From: Pseudoalteromonas sp. H105
Lineage (GTDB): Bacteria; Pseudomonadota; Gammaproteobacteria; Enterobacterales; Alteromonadaceae
Direction: 5' to 3'
DNA: 64,000 nt
Assembly (NCBI RefSeq): GCF_001469215.1
Contig: NZ_LOFH01000001.1
Coordinates: 186,001 to 250,000, forward strand
Shown: positions 19,939 through 27,932 of the stretch, in pieces
Position numbering within the stretch: the stretch's first letter is position 1
Layout of the letters: the number at the start of each line of letters is the position of its first letter
The notes under the pieces: generated by a model
The model's database searches: none
What the model was told of the DNA's origin: nothing
What the model saw: the letters and a program-made list of their open reading frames with translations, nothing else
Position numbers and translations under genes: made by a program

Positions 19939-20100
19939 CAGAAGAGGTGCGATATTTAGGTACTTAATGTGAAGCGACGTCTGCTTTTGATCATTAAGGA
20001 GGGAAATACTCGCCGAGAAAAACAACTGACGTCACAGTGGTTTTTCGGTTTATGGGGCTGAATCCTCAAAACTGTCACCAATTTAGGTGGAGAGCTTCTG
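19939..20100 (+). promoter_or_regulatory. Lysine riboswitch (L box) upstream of lysC
   Basis: The P1 helix is CAGAAG (19939-19944) with CTTCTG (20095-20100). Inside are the conserved L-box blocks in the expected order: AGAGGTGC, AAGGAGG, GCCGAG, ACTGTCA and GGAGAGC. The element precedes an aspartokinase by about 80 bases. No strong T-tract hairpin is seen after it, but a GTGG/CCAC hairpin at about 20153-20167 is adjacent to the lysC AGGAG, so control of translation start is more likely than termination. High lysine should reduce lysC expression. Confidence 0.93.
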
Positions 20101-20181
20101 GCAGTGGACTTTTCTAATCAAGCACCCCCTTGCCAAGTTCTTCTTGTATTATCGTGGTTAAATGCCACAACAGGAGACGAC

Positions 20182-21582
20182 ATGAATTCCCAAGTAGTTA
20201 CAGATAACACGCAACAACTAAGTAATATAAAATCAGATTACGTAGTGGCTAAATTTGGTGGTACCAGCGTAGCTAATTTTGACGCTATGAGCCGTTGCAG
20301 TGACATTATTGTAGCTGATAGCACAGTGCGCGTTGTGGCTGTAAGTGCCAGCGCCGGTGTAACAAATCACCTTGTTGCTTTATGCAAAAAAGACTTAACA
20401 GCACAAGAACGCAGTGAACACATTAGCGGTGTGATTGCTATTCAAGACGCTATTTTGAATGAACTCTCTCTTGATGCTGATTTAGCCCATGGATTTGACG
20501 AAACAATTAAAGCGTTTAAATCACTTGCCAGTGAAGCATTAAAGTCAAAACAGCAACACGATGAGTTGCTTAGTTTTGGTGAGCGTTTATCGTCTTACTT
20601 ATTTACACAAGTTCTGCGTATAAAAGGTGTGGATGCTGTACGTTTCGATGTGCGCCACGTGTTAAAAACTGACAGTCAGTTTTCAAAAGCAACGCCAGAT
20701 GTTGCAGCCACAGCAATGGCGGCAAAATCGCATTTAATTCCATTATTAAAAGAACATGTTGTGGTTACTCAAGGCTTTATTGGCTGTGATGCTCATGGGC
20801 AAACAACCACGCTTGGCCGGGGTGGTTCAGATTACAGTGCGGCGTTATTAGCAGAAGCTGTTAATGCGAAAAGCGTACATATCTGGACTGACGTCGTGGG
20901 GATTTTTAGCACCGATCCGCGTTTATGTGTCAAAGCCACACCCATTGCCCGTTTGAGTTTTGATGAAGCCGCAGAGATGGCGACCTTTGGCGCAAAGGTA
21001 CTACACCCTGCAACAATTTTACCCGCGAGCCGCAGCCACATTAGCGTATTTGTAGGTTCAAGCCGTGAACCTGAGCGTGGTGGTACGTGGATCGAGCGAG
21101 AAAAGTCACAAGTACCCGGTATTCGTGCAGTAACCCAACGTAAAAACCAAATTTTGTTGACACTAAAAAGCCCTGAAATGCTGTTAGCCAGTGGTTTCTT
21201 AGCCCGTGTATTTACTATATTAAGTGAGTTTAATATTTCAGTTGATTTGGTAACAACCTCTGAAATCAGTGTCGCAATTACCCTTGATAATGCACCAAAT
21301 GCCTCTCGGCCAGAACTTGATCAAGATTGCTTAGATAAACTTGCTGAATTTTGCCATGTATCGGTTGAAAACAACTTAACGCTGGTGGCGCTAATAGGTT
21401 CTGAAATCCAGCTGCGCCAACAAGAAGTTAATTTAATGAATGTGCTGAGCGATTTTAATATTCGGTTAATTTGTCATGGTGCAAGTAAGCACAATTTATG
21501 CTTTTTAGTAGAACAAGCAGAATCAGACTTAGTTGTGCAAGCCATTCACAGCCGTTTACTTGAACTCGAAAACGCCGCTTAA
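20182..21582 (+). CDS. lysC: Lysine-sensitive aspartate kinase III
   Basis: 466 residues from the ATG at 20182 with AGGAG six bases upstream; earlier in-frame starts lie in the riboswitch. VVAKFGGTSVANFDAM opens the kinase domain, followed by LSFGERLSSYL, TLGRGGSDYSAALLA and WTDVVGIFSTDPR; two ACT domains (about 320-466) provide feedback by lysine, with FNISVDLVTTSEISVAITLD and SKHNLCFLV typical of LysC. It phosphorylates aspartate, the first step to lysine, threonine and methionine. Control by the upstream L box agrees with the lysine-specific isoenzyme. Confidence 0.95.
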   Translation: MNSQVVTDNTQQLSNIKSDYVVAKFGGTSVANFDAMSRCSDIIVADSTVRVVAVSASAGVTNHLVALCKKDLTAQERSEHISGVIAIQDAILNELSLDADLAHGFDETIKAFKSLASEALKSKQQHDELLSFGERLSSYLFTQVLRIKGVDAVRFDVRHVLKTDSQFSKATPDVAATAMAAKSHLIPLLKEHVVVTQGFIGCDAHGQTTTLGRGGSDYSAALLAEAVNAKSVHIWTDVVGIFSTDPRLCVKATPIARLSFDEAAEMATFGAKVLHPATILPASRSHISVFVGSSREPERGGTWIEREKSQVPGIRAVTQRKNQILLTLKSPEMLLASGFLARVFTILSEFNISVDLVTTSEISVAITLDNAPNASRPELDQDCLDKLAEFCHVSVENNLTLVALIGSEIQLRQQEVNLMNVLSDFNIRLICHGASKHNLCFLVEQAESDLVVQAIHSRLLELENAA

Positions 21583-22305
21583 TTGGTGTAAATCAGTTAT
21601 ATAAAAGCACTGCCAGTCAGTGCTTTTTTTATTCACGATAGAGATGTCAAAGCCTTCAAACTCAGCACTTTTAGCATTTAAATGAGCGGTTTTAAGTTCG
21701 GTGAATACATGCGGACTGAGCAGTTGAGCAATAGGGCGGCTAGTCGCCTTGGCCAGCGCTTCTTTTAAGGTCCAAATTCTATAAAACCGTAGGGCGGCAT
21801 ATTGCTCATTTGCGGTGATTAAGTCGACCTCTTGCTGATGATAAAAATGCTTAGCTAATTTCTCAAACGGGCGTTTTAAGCTTATCTTCTCAATATCAAA
21901 ACCAAATTCGACCTGTTCAATATTCAGCGCGGCACCCACAAAACCATTCGAATGAGATAAACAACTACTCAAAACAGTGTTCGTGTTTTTAATATGCAAT
22001 AACAGCTTGCTGCTTCGCTCGTCAAATTCAGAGCTTATATGATTAGCGGGTGTATCGGCAAATTCACTAAAGCAGTGTTTAACTAAAAATTTAAGCAGTA
22101 AACGCGTGGCGAGATACTCTTGTTTTGCTTTACTGCTTTTTCTTCTTTCAATAACAGCCTGCTCAAACGGGCTTAGTAAATCAGTTAATGAAAAATCAGT
22201 AAGGTTAATATGCTCAGCGTTCAATAATAAAACGCATTGCGTATTAATATCAGGCAAACTAAATGGGTTTACAGTAAGGTGCTGCTCGAAGTATTGGTTA
22301 GGCAT
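21556..22305 (-). CDS. 4'-phosphopantetheinyl transferase, Sfp type
   Basis: 249 residues from the ATG at 22305; an earlier in-frame ATG adds a hydrophobic leader unlike the family. The two signature motifs are present: GFDIEKI near residue 150 (Mg2+-binding Asp and Glu) and RIWTLKEALAKA near 195. Such enzymes transfer phosphopantetheine from CoA to carrier proteins of fatty acid, polyketide or nonribosomal peptide synthases. The gene overlaps the lysC 3' end by 27 bases on the opposite strand. No synthase is adjacent, so the partner carrier is elsewhere. Confidence 0.85.
   Translation of the reverse strand: MPNQYFEQHLTVNPFSLPDINTQCVLLLNAEHINLTDFSLTDLLSPFEQAVIERRKSSKAKQEYLATRLLLKFLVKHCFSEFADTPANHISSEFDERSSKLLLHIKNTNTVLSSCLSHSNGFVGAALNIEQVEFGFDIEKISLKRPFEKLAKHFYHQQEVDLITANEQYAALRFYRIWTLKEALAKATSRPIAQLLSPHVFTELKTAHLNAKSAEFEGFDISIVNKKSTDWQCFYITDLHQLSGVFEFK
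21603..21630 (+). terminator. lysC terminator inside the 3' end of the convergent gene
   Basis: AAAAGCACTG and CAGTGCTTTT form a stem around CCAGT, followed by further T. It lies 20 bases after the lysC stop and inside the coding sequence of the phosphopantetheinyl transferase on the other strand, where the same bases encode KKSTDWQCFY. Confidence 0.8.
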
Positions 22306-22458
22306 AAAGTCCAGATGGCTAGCAATGAAAAGATAAAAGCTGAGTATAAAATGCACATTTAATAATGGTCTGTCCCAGCATTGGCAAATTTATTACTCAG
22401 TCGCGATGAAATATGGTTTAATTCACCTTAATGAAAAATAATAACAGATAGTAGATGT

Positions 22459-23781
22459 ATGGCACAATTGCGTGATGGTTTTCAAAGCCGCCTTGGCTTT
22501 GTTTTAGCGGCTTCTGGTGCTGCGGTTGGTTTAGGTAATATTTGGGGTTTTCCGACCCAAGCGGCTAATCACGGTGGTGGCGCGTTTTTACTGGTTTATT
22601 TTATTGTTATATTTTTATTGGCCGTGCCTGCTTTATACACCGAGCTATATTTAGGGCACCAAGCGCAAGCTAATCCAGTTAAAGCACTTAAAAACGCATG
22701 GCAAGATCAAGCACCAAAAGTAGGTGCGGCAGCGGGTTATTTAGGCCTTGCGGGTGCCATAGTGATGCTAAGCTTTTATTCGATAGTAGCAGGGTGGATG
22801 CTTGCTTATGCGCTTGAGCCCATTACTACCTTCTTCGGTTTTACCGATATAAGTGTTTTTTTACAAACAGACTCAATGGCGCGTAATTTTGTATTTACGC
22901 CACTAATGCTCATTTTAACAGCCAGTATCATTTTAAAAGGGGTTAAATCGGGCATTGAGACTTGGTCACGCCGTTTGATGCCAATGCTACTAGTTTTATT
23001 AGTTGGGCTGATTGCCTACATTGCCACCCTTGATGGCGCCAATGAAGGGTTTGCAGCCTATTTAGTGCCTAATTTTAGCCATATACTCGACCCAAACTTG
23101 ATAATAGCCGCCATGGGGCAGGCGTTCTTCTCATTGTCACTCGGTGTAGGCTGTATGATGATTTACGGCTCTTACTTACAGCCTGATGCCAATTTACCGC
23201 GCTTAACGGCCTCGGTGGCGTTGCTTGATACTGGCGTGGCATTCTTAGCTGGTTTGTTAATTATCCCTGCTATTTATGTGGCGCAACACAACGGTGTACA
23301 AGTGTTTAGTGACGGTAAACTCATTGGTGAAGGGCAGCTTATTTTTGCAATTCTACCAGAGTTGTTTAATACCATGGGTGAAATAGGTTTAGTGGTAGGC
23401 TTATTGTTTTTTGTTTTAATGTCGATAGCGTCATTAACCTCAACAATTTCATCGACCGAAATCCCCGTTGCATTTTTAGTTGAAAACCATCAAGTAGAAC
23501 GTAAATCAGCGACTTTTATTGTGAGCCTCACCGTGCTTGCAGCCTCGTCATTAATCATCTTTAATTTTGATTGGCTATTTGGTTTAGTGATTATGGTGCT
23601 AACGCAATACCAACTCCCATTAATGGGCTTGTTTTATTTTGTTACGGTAGGCTGGTTGTGGCGCCGTGGTAACCAATTGCATCAAGCAAGCAGTGGCTTT
23701 AAGTTTTGGTTTGCCCAGTATATCCGCTTTGTGTGCCCAATTTTAATGACCGCCGTATTTGCTAATGTCGCGTTTGGGTAA
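22459..23781 (+). CDS. Sodium-dependent NSS-family transporter
   Basis: 440 residues, with about 11 membrane helices. The first helix has the NSS hallmark AASGAAVGLGNIWGFPT, and the GQAFFSLSLGVGCMMIYGSY segment in helix 6 provides the substrate and sodium sites. Bacterial NSS members such as MhsT, LeuT and TnaT import amino acids with Na+. The lipoyl-domain gene follows only 36 bases later on the same strand, so cotranscription is possible. A second NSS gene at 47835 is a separate paralogue. Substrate not predictable. Confidence 0.92.
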   Translation: MAQLRDGFQSRLGFVLAASGAAVGLGNIWGFPTQAANHGGGAFLLVYFIVIFLLAVPALYTELYLGHQAQANPVKALKNAWQDQAPKVGAAAGYLGLAGAIVMLSFYSIVAGWMLAYALEPITTFFGFTDISVFLQTDSMARNFVFTPLMLILTASIILKGVKSGIETWSRRLMPMLLVLLVGLIAYIATLDGANEGFAAYLVPNFSHILDPNLIIAAMGQAFFSLSLGVGCMMIYGSYLQPDANLPRLTASVALLDTGVAFLAGLLIIPAIYVAQHNGVQVFSDGKLIGEGQLIFAILPELFNTMGEIGLVVGLLFFVLMSIASLTSTISSTEIPVAFLVENHQVERKSATFIVSLTVLAASSLIIFNFDWLFGLVIMVLTQYQLPLMGLFYFVTVGWLWRRGNQLHQASSGFKFWFAQYIRFVCPILMTAVFANVAFG

Positions 23782-23817
23782 TAGAACAGCCGTCGGTGTT
23801 TTATCCAAGGAGGAATT

Positions 23818-24243
23818 ATGAACATAGATGTGAAAGTACCGGTCTTCCCAGACTCAATTCGCACAGCAGCCATCGCTAAGCTTTATGTTAGTGAAGGTCA
23901 GCTAGTTTATGCTGGTGATGTGTTATTTGATGTTGAAACAGACAAAGTCGTGTTAGAAGTGATGGCCGACTGCAATGGCATTATTGAAAATATAACGATT
24001 GCCAATGGTGACCATGTTAATGCTGAGCAAGTTGTGATGACTGTTAAACAGCTTACTGACAGTGAACTGCCAGCACGACCCACAGTTGAGCAAGCTCATA
24101 ACAGTAAACAGTTAAGAAACGACTCAGAAGAATGGGCTGTTTCTCCTTGGTTGAGTAAATTAAATATTGTGTTCTGGGTAGTTGGTTTTATTATAGGTGT
24201 GGCTGCAGGCGCTTTAGGCACTCTTATAATGCTGGGTAACTAG
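23818..24243 (+). CDS. Lipoyl-domain protein with C-terminal membrane anchor
   Basis: 141 residues, preceded by a strong AAGGAGG. Residues 1-78 are a biotinyl/lipoyl domain most like that of 2-oxoglutarate dehydrogenase E2: DVETDKVVLEV places the modifiable lysine at position 43, and NGIIENITIANGDHV forms the second half. A polar linker (about 80-112) leads to one hydrophobic helix at 116-138 and a three-residue tail. No catalytic E2 domain or peripheral-binding domain is present. It follows an NSS transporter and precedes a zinc-ribbon gene by 5 bases. Function is unknown; a tail-anchored lipoyl carrier at the inner membrane is the inference. Confidence 0.75.
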   Translation: MNIDVKVPVFPDSIRTAAIAKLYVSEGQLVYAGDVLFDVETDKVVLEVMADCNGIIENITIANGDHVNAEQVVMTVKQLTDSELPARPTVEQAHNSKQLRNDSEEWAVSPWLSKLNIVFWVVGFIIGVAAGALGTLIMLGN

Positions 24244-24248
24244 CTGCT

Positions 24249-24728
24249 ATGGCCAATTATGTAAACCACCCACTATATGGCAGCGAGCCAATTCCCTCAG
24301 GTAATAGTTACACAAAGCAAGAAATCGACAATGCCCATTGGCGCTATAAAAATGTGCGTTACTATCCAGAAACAGCAATTCCCGCAGCAACCGAAAAACA
24401 AAGTGACAATGTATATCCTAGGCAACTCTACATTGATATAGCAGAGCAGTGTGTCGATTGTCACAGGCCATTTATATTTTTTGCTAAAGAGCAGCAATAT
24501 TGGTTTGAACAATTAAAGTTTTGGATTGATGCACATGCGATAAAGTGCTTTGAATGCAGAAAGAAAACCCGTGCAATAAACCGGCTGAAAATTAGCTATG
24601 CAAACTTGGTCATTAAGCAGCATAGGACGCCTGAAGAAACGCAATTGCTCAAGTCTACAGCGGAGCAACTGTTTGATTTAGGTGTGATCAACAAGGTAAA
24701 TAAACTAAACGCTATTTGCAAAATGTAA
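24249..24728 (+). CDS. Zinc-ribbon domain protein
   Basis: 159 residues, 5 bases after the lipoyl-anchor gene. The centre reads CVDCHRPFIFFAKEQQYWFE followed by a second pair CFECRKK: two CxxC pairs about 36 residues apart, the pattern of the 'probable zinc-ribbon' (zf-trcl-like) family. The N-terminal part (NHPLYGSEPIPSG) is a common extension in marine homologues. No enzyme motif or membrane segment is visible. Coupling to the lipoyl-anchor gene suggests expression together, but no shared role is known. Confidence 0.7.
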   Translation: MANYVNHPLYGSEPIPSGNSYTKQEIDNAHWRYKNVRYYPETAIPAATEKQSDNVYPRQLYIDIAEQCVDCHRPFIFFAKEQQYWFEQLKFWIDAHAIKCFECRKKTRAINRLKISYANLVIKQHRTPEETQLLKSTAEQLFDLGVINKVNKLNAICKM

Positions 24729-24760
24729 ATAGGCGTATTAGAGGGACTTATGTATAAAAA

Positions 24761-24818
24761 AGGACAGCCACAAGGTTGAATGTGAGAACGCTAATTTTCT
24801 AAAAATTGTGCCTGTCCT
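24761..24818. repeat. Short palindromic repeat, copy 1
   Basis: AGGACAGCCACAA (24761-24773) is an inverted copy, with one mismatch, of TTGTGCCTGTCCT (24806-24818). A related element with AGGACAG and CTGTCCT ends is at 29905-29959. The AGGACAG-CACAA type resembles REP-like elements mobilised by Y1 transposases; that link is an inference from memory. Confidence 0.65.
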
Positions 24819-25269
24819 ATTATCTTGTCAAGCGTAGGCGCTGAGCTTGCTGGCGCGTGTGGTAGGTTGGTTTAAATTGTAGGTCGTCCTTTAGGGCGTT
24901 TAATTCAAATTTACCACAGAGATCACAGAGGCACATCGTGCTGCACCGAGGTTAAATGTATATTGCAAGCTAATGATATTTATATGTTTTTATAATTTTA
25001 AAAAGGAAAGGTTTATATTTTAAAGCTAATTTCAGTCCTAATTTTGTCTTTTGAGCAGCAAAGGCAAAAAGCAAGACGCGACCCCAGTGAGTGTGCATCC
25101 AACTTATATAGATTAGCCTACATACTACGCTATCCCTTTAATAAAAATGTTTATATCAAAATAATAACAACTTACCCTTGATTTATTTTTAACCACCCAT
25201 ATTTCTATCTTGCTAATATTCGTTAATTAATTAAGTCAGTGTTCCTTTCCTCATACCTAGGATTTAGTG
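24819..25269. other. AT-rich intergenic region, island left part
   Basis: No convincing gene. It contains ACCACAGAGATCACAGAGG near 24912, a simple CACAGAG-type motif that is widespread in bacterial intergenic DNA, and long A/T runs. It forms the left part of the accessory island. Confidence 0.5.
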
Positions 25270-25536
25270 ATGAGGAAAACTGTAAAACAATTTATTGATT
25301 TTTTAAAGCTGCTCCTATGGCTATTAGTTGTTGAATACAAAATTTCAAATATTGAAGTTAGCAGTATTTTTACTTTAATGGCTTTAGTTGTATGGAGCGT
25401 ACTTTCACTTTTAAAACTTAACAGGAGGATTTTAAAAACAGAGAAAAAATTAAACGGGGACAATAAACGTAAAATTACTTTTGCGGCCGTCCTCAGAATA
25501 GCAAAACTTGTAATAGAATTTATTTTATTAAAATAA
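25270..25536 (+). CDS. Small hypothetical membrane protein
   Basis: 88 residues from an ATG at 25270 with TAGGA about ten bases before it. Hydrophobic stretches at about 10-22 and 30-47 suggest two membrane helices, followed by a basic stretch with RRILKTEKKLN and a final hydrophobic helix. No family recognised. The composition is very AT-rich and Lys/Leu-rich like the rest of the accessory island, pointing to acquired DNA. It might be a real small gene or a chance frame. Confidence 0.4.
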   Translation: MRKTVKQFIDFLKLLLWLLVVEYKISNIEVSSIFTLMALVVWSVLSLLKLNRRILKTEKKLNGDNKRKITFAAVLRIAKLVIEFILLK

Positions 25537-25670
25537 GGGTTTAGATTGCTTTATATATTTCATATTGCTCTAAACTGATTTATTAATTTTAGAGGAAGGG
25601 TAATAACCTTCTAAGATGTAGTTTCATGCAATCACTCATCACAACGGATATTTAGCTTATAGATAATTAG

Positions 25671-26015
25671 ATGGATATGGATTTAAATTATAAACTTCAA
25701 AAAATGACAGTTGTTTTAGAAAAAGCACTAGCAATTGCTACACCGCAGACTCCTAAACAGCCTAAGTATAGTAAGAACACAGTCAAATATGAACGCTCTT
25801 ACTACTGCCGTCAAAGTTTAAGCTTTTTTAGATATGCTTACAAAGAAGTTGAGTACCCTTTACTGTGGGTTTTAAATCAATTAATTTTGATAAATTCATT
25901 AATAGTTCAAACTGTATTTGATCATAATTATTACTGCCAAAGATTGCACTCGTTCATTTCATGGCGAGCTTTTAAGGTTGATTCTCAGCGCGGTCCACCG
26001 AGTGCTTGGTTTTAA
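25671..26015 (+). CDS. Hypothetical protein
   Basis: 114 codons with no clear Shine-Dalgarno sequence. The product is rich in Tyr and Leu, with one hydrophobic segment near residue 65-80 and a tail RAFKVDSQRGPPSAWF. The final 75 bases carry an inverted repeat (GCACTCG at 25946 and CGAGTGC near 25999), so the 3' end may be a structured DNA element rather than coding sequence. No family recognised; probably not a functional gene. Confidence 0.25.
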   Translation: MDMDLNYKLQKMTVVLEKALAIATPQTPKQPKYSKNTVKYERSYYCRQSLSFFRYAYKEVEYPLLWVLNQLILINSLIVQTVFDHNYYCQRLHSFISWRAFKVDSQRGPPSAWF

Positions 26016-26250
26016 CTCAACATAACCAACAGTATCTTCTTTTTTAAACCCTAGTTTAATACAGTCATTATCAATATAAAGCTTCTACTGTAATTTAAAA
26101 ACTCTCTTCCAAGCAACACAATAAAGGTTACAATAGCCTTATTAAAGAGTGCAGCCTTCAGTGCTGGTAAATAATCCTTAAATCTATAAAAAATAGCATA
26201 TCTAGTGATATGGTAATTTAAGTTATGGAAAAAAATAATAAAGGGTCAAA

Positions 26251-26680
26251 ATGACAGACAACAACTTCTCTTCAACCGCTGCTTTTTTATGGTCAGTCGC
26301 TGACTTACTTTTCGGTGATTTTTAAACAATCTCAGTATGGCCGTATTATCCTTCCTTTTACGCTGTTAATGCGTTTGGAGTGTGTGCTTGAAGCCACCAA
26401 ACCTGCCGTGCTTGAAAAGTACGAAACCGTAAAAGCTACATTCAATCGTTTAGCCCTAATGCGCGTGAAATTTTTGAGCACTTTGACTTTTTTAACATCC
26501 TAGATCAGCTTGCAGAAGCCGACCTACTTTATAAAGTAGCTAAACATTTTGTTAAAACCGACCTACACCCAAATGTTATTAATAACTATGGCATGGGATT
26601 AGTGTTTGAAGAGTTAATACGTCAGCTTTGCTGAAAGTTCTAACGTGTTGTGATTCAATGAAACCGCAGGGGAGCACTTT
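26251..26680 (+). pseudogene. hsdM fragment (type I restriction-modification methyltransferase), decayed
   Basis: The first 24 codons read [20 protein letters not shown] and then FGDF before a stop; after one surplus T in a T run, the frame continues [20 protein letters not shown], the N-terminus of HsdM. A loss of roughly 60-100 residues then joins KYETVK to [17 protein letters not shown], which needs another frame correction (one T too few). Further on, FEELIRQ shifts again, a 12-base insertion brings a stop, and NETAGEHF is the last recognisable motif. The S-adenosylmethionine and NPPY motifs are absent, as are hsdS and hsdR. Clearly non-functional. Confidence 0.85.
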
Positions 26681-26683
26681 ATA

Positions 26684-27039
26684 ATGTCATCTTCAAATTT
26701 ATCATGCGAATGCTACCTAAGTTTAGCAGCTTAAAGTGTTACCTATTTTTTAAATCCAACGAAAGATTAATACTGAGTTTAATCCAAATAAAAAGTCTTA
26801 AATGATATCACTCAAACTAATCTTTTATATCGCCATGATAATGGTACTAATCTACTTATGACATATCAGTTAAGTTGGGGCGATTTAATTTATGTATACC
26901 AGTTGATAGCAAAATAATCTGAAGTAGCTTAATAAGTATAGAGCCACCTGACATGCAGCTATGAGCGAGAAACAGACGTTCAGATAAACTCGTTTTTGGA
27001 CATAAATAAGCTAGCTCTTTCACTCTAAACTATACCAAA
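26684..27039. other. Intergenic region after hsdM remnant
   Basis: AT-rich, with no supported gene on either strand; probably decayed remains of the restriction locus. GTATAG...CTCTATAC arms near 26935-27030 could be a long imperfect palindrome, but they lack integron core sites. Confidence 0.4.
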
Positions 27040-27552
27040 TTAGGAGTTGTTTGTTTTCCGTAATGATTTTGGCAAAAACATATCTATTTCTTCATCACTA
27101 AAAGTTAGCTCTTCATTTTTCTTTAGTGCTTCAGATGCTTTTTGGTAAGCTTTTCCAATATTAGTACTTGGAGAACCTTTATAAAGCTTATGTAAGCTTG
27201 CCTGTAAGGAGTCTCGCATCTTCCTTATTTCGTCATCTTTGATGATGTCGGAGTGCATATCCGTTATCAATGACAAATATGATTCTCGAATATTCCAAAG
27301 AGTGTTTGCAGCATCGGAGTGCTTTTGTGATAGACCGCCGAGATCATACTTTTTAACATACTTATTAATGATGGTTAGTAGTAATGATACCAAAGCTGAA
27401 ACATAGCCAACTTCAGGAAGGTCGCCAAACACTGCCGCAAAAACGCCTGTAGTTGTGACAGCAGATAGGACAATTTGCCAAAATTTTATTCGGTTGTTCT
27501 TGTCATCGAGTATATCTGCACATTTTTCATGTGTTTTATGTGGACTTCCCAT
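27040..27552 (-). CDS. SLATT-domain two-helix membrane protein, possibly truncated at N-terminus
   Basis: 170 residues. HKTHEKCADILDDKNNRIKF opens the SLATT (SMODS and SLOG-associating 2TM effector) domain; two membrane helices follow at about 24-43 and 48-66, then a KKYDLGGLSQKHSDAANTLW helix and a charged C-terminal part. SLATT proteins are predicted pore-forming effectors that work with nucleotide-second-messenger sensors or reverse transcriptases in phage defence. No such partner is adjacent. The ATG lies 7 bases from the end of an IS3 element and there is a stop in the IS immediately upstream, so the original N-terminus and promoter may have been removed. Confidence 0.75.
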   Translation of the reverse strand: MGSPHKTHEKCADILDDKNNRIKFWQIVLSAVTTTGVFAAVFGDLPEVGYVSALVSLLLTIINKYVKKYDLGGLSQKHSDAANTLWNIRESYLSLITDMHSDIIKDDEIRKMRDSLQASLHKLYKGSPSTNIGKAYQKASEALKKNEELTFSDEEIDMFLPKSLRKTNNS

Positions 27553-27606
27553 AGTTTGCTAGACACCCAATGAGTTACATTGTAACTTCTAAAAAAGAGG
27601 TGTTTT

Positions 27607-27885
27607 ATGAGCAAAGGCAAACGTTATACCCAAGAGTTTAAAGAAGCGGCGGTTAAACAAATTACTGAGCGCGGATATTCAGTCGCAGAAGTCGCTGAAC
27701 GATTAGATATTTCTACTAAAACGTTATATCACTGGCGGAGCCAGTTATCAGATAAACCTGAAGCCGTTCAATCATCCGATGAAAAATTGAAGATCGCTAA
27801 ATTAGAAGCGCAATTGAAACGTGTCACGGAGGAACGGGATATTTTAAAAAAGGCCGCAAGGTACTTTGCCAGCAACCCCGAGTAA
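27607..27885 (+). CDS. IS3-family OrfA (transposase helix-turn-helix subunit)
   Basis: 92 residues: an N-terminal helix-turn-helix (RYTQEFKEAAVKQITERGYS, then VAEVAERLDISTKTLYHW) and a C-terminal leucine-zipper-like helix (KLEAQLKRVTEERDILKKA). It binds the terminal repeats and dimerises. A good GAGG precedes the ATG. The slippery sequence in codons 80-82 allows fusion to OrfB. Confidence 0.93.
   Translation: MSKGKRYTQEFKEAAVKQITERGYSVAEVAERLDISTKTLYHWRSQLSDKPEAVQSSDEKLKIAKLEAQLKRVTEERDILKKAARYFASNPE
27846..27852 (+). promoter_or_regulatory. Programmed -1 frameshift site of the IS3 element
   Basis: A AAA AAG (zero frame AAA AAG) lies before the orfA stop, and the orfB frame is -1 relative to orfA and open from here through VKYGFIRDHQNEFSITTMCR. 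This is the standard way IS3 elements make the OrfAB transposase. Confidence 0.8.
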
Positions 27886-27932
27886 AGTACGGCTTCATTC
27901 GTGATCATCAAAATGAGTTTTCCATTACGACG

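Noticed and set aside
25940..26015. attC site at the end of the hypothetical gene at 25671
   Set aside because: GCACTCG/CGAGTGC arms exist, but no GTTRRRY or RYYYAAC core is in the right place.
27040..27552. Complete CBASS-like or retron-like defence system around the SLATT protein
   Set aside because: No nucleotidyltransferase or reverse transcriptase is encoded within several kilobases.
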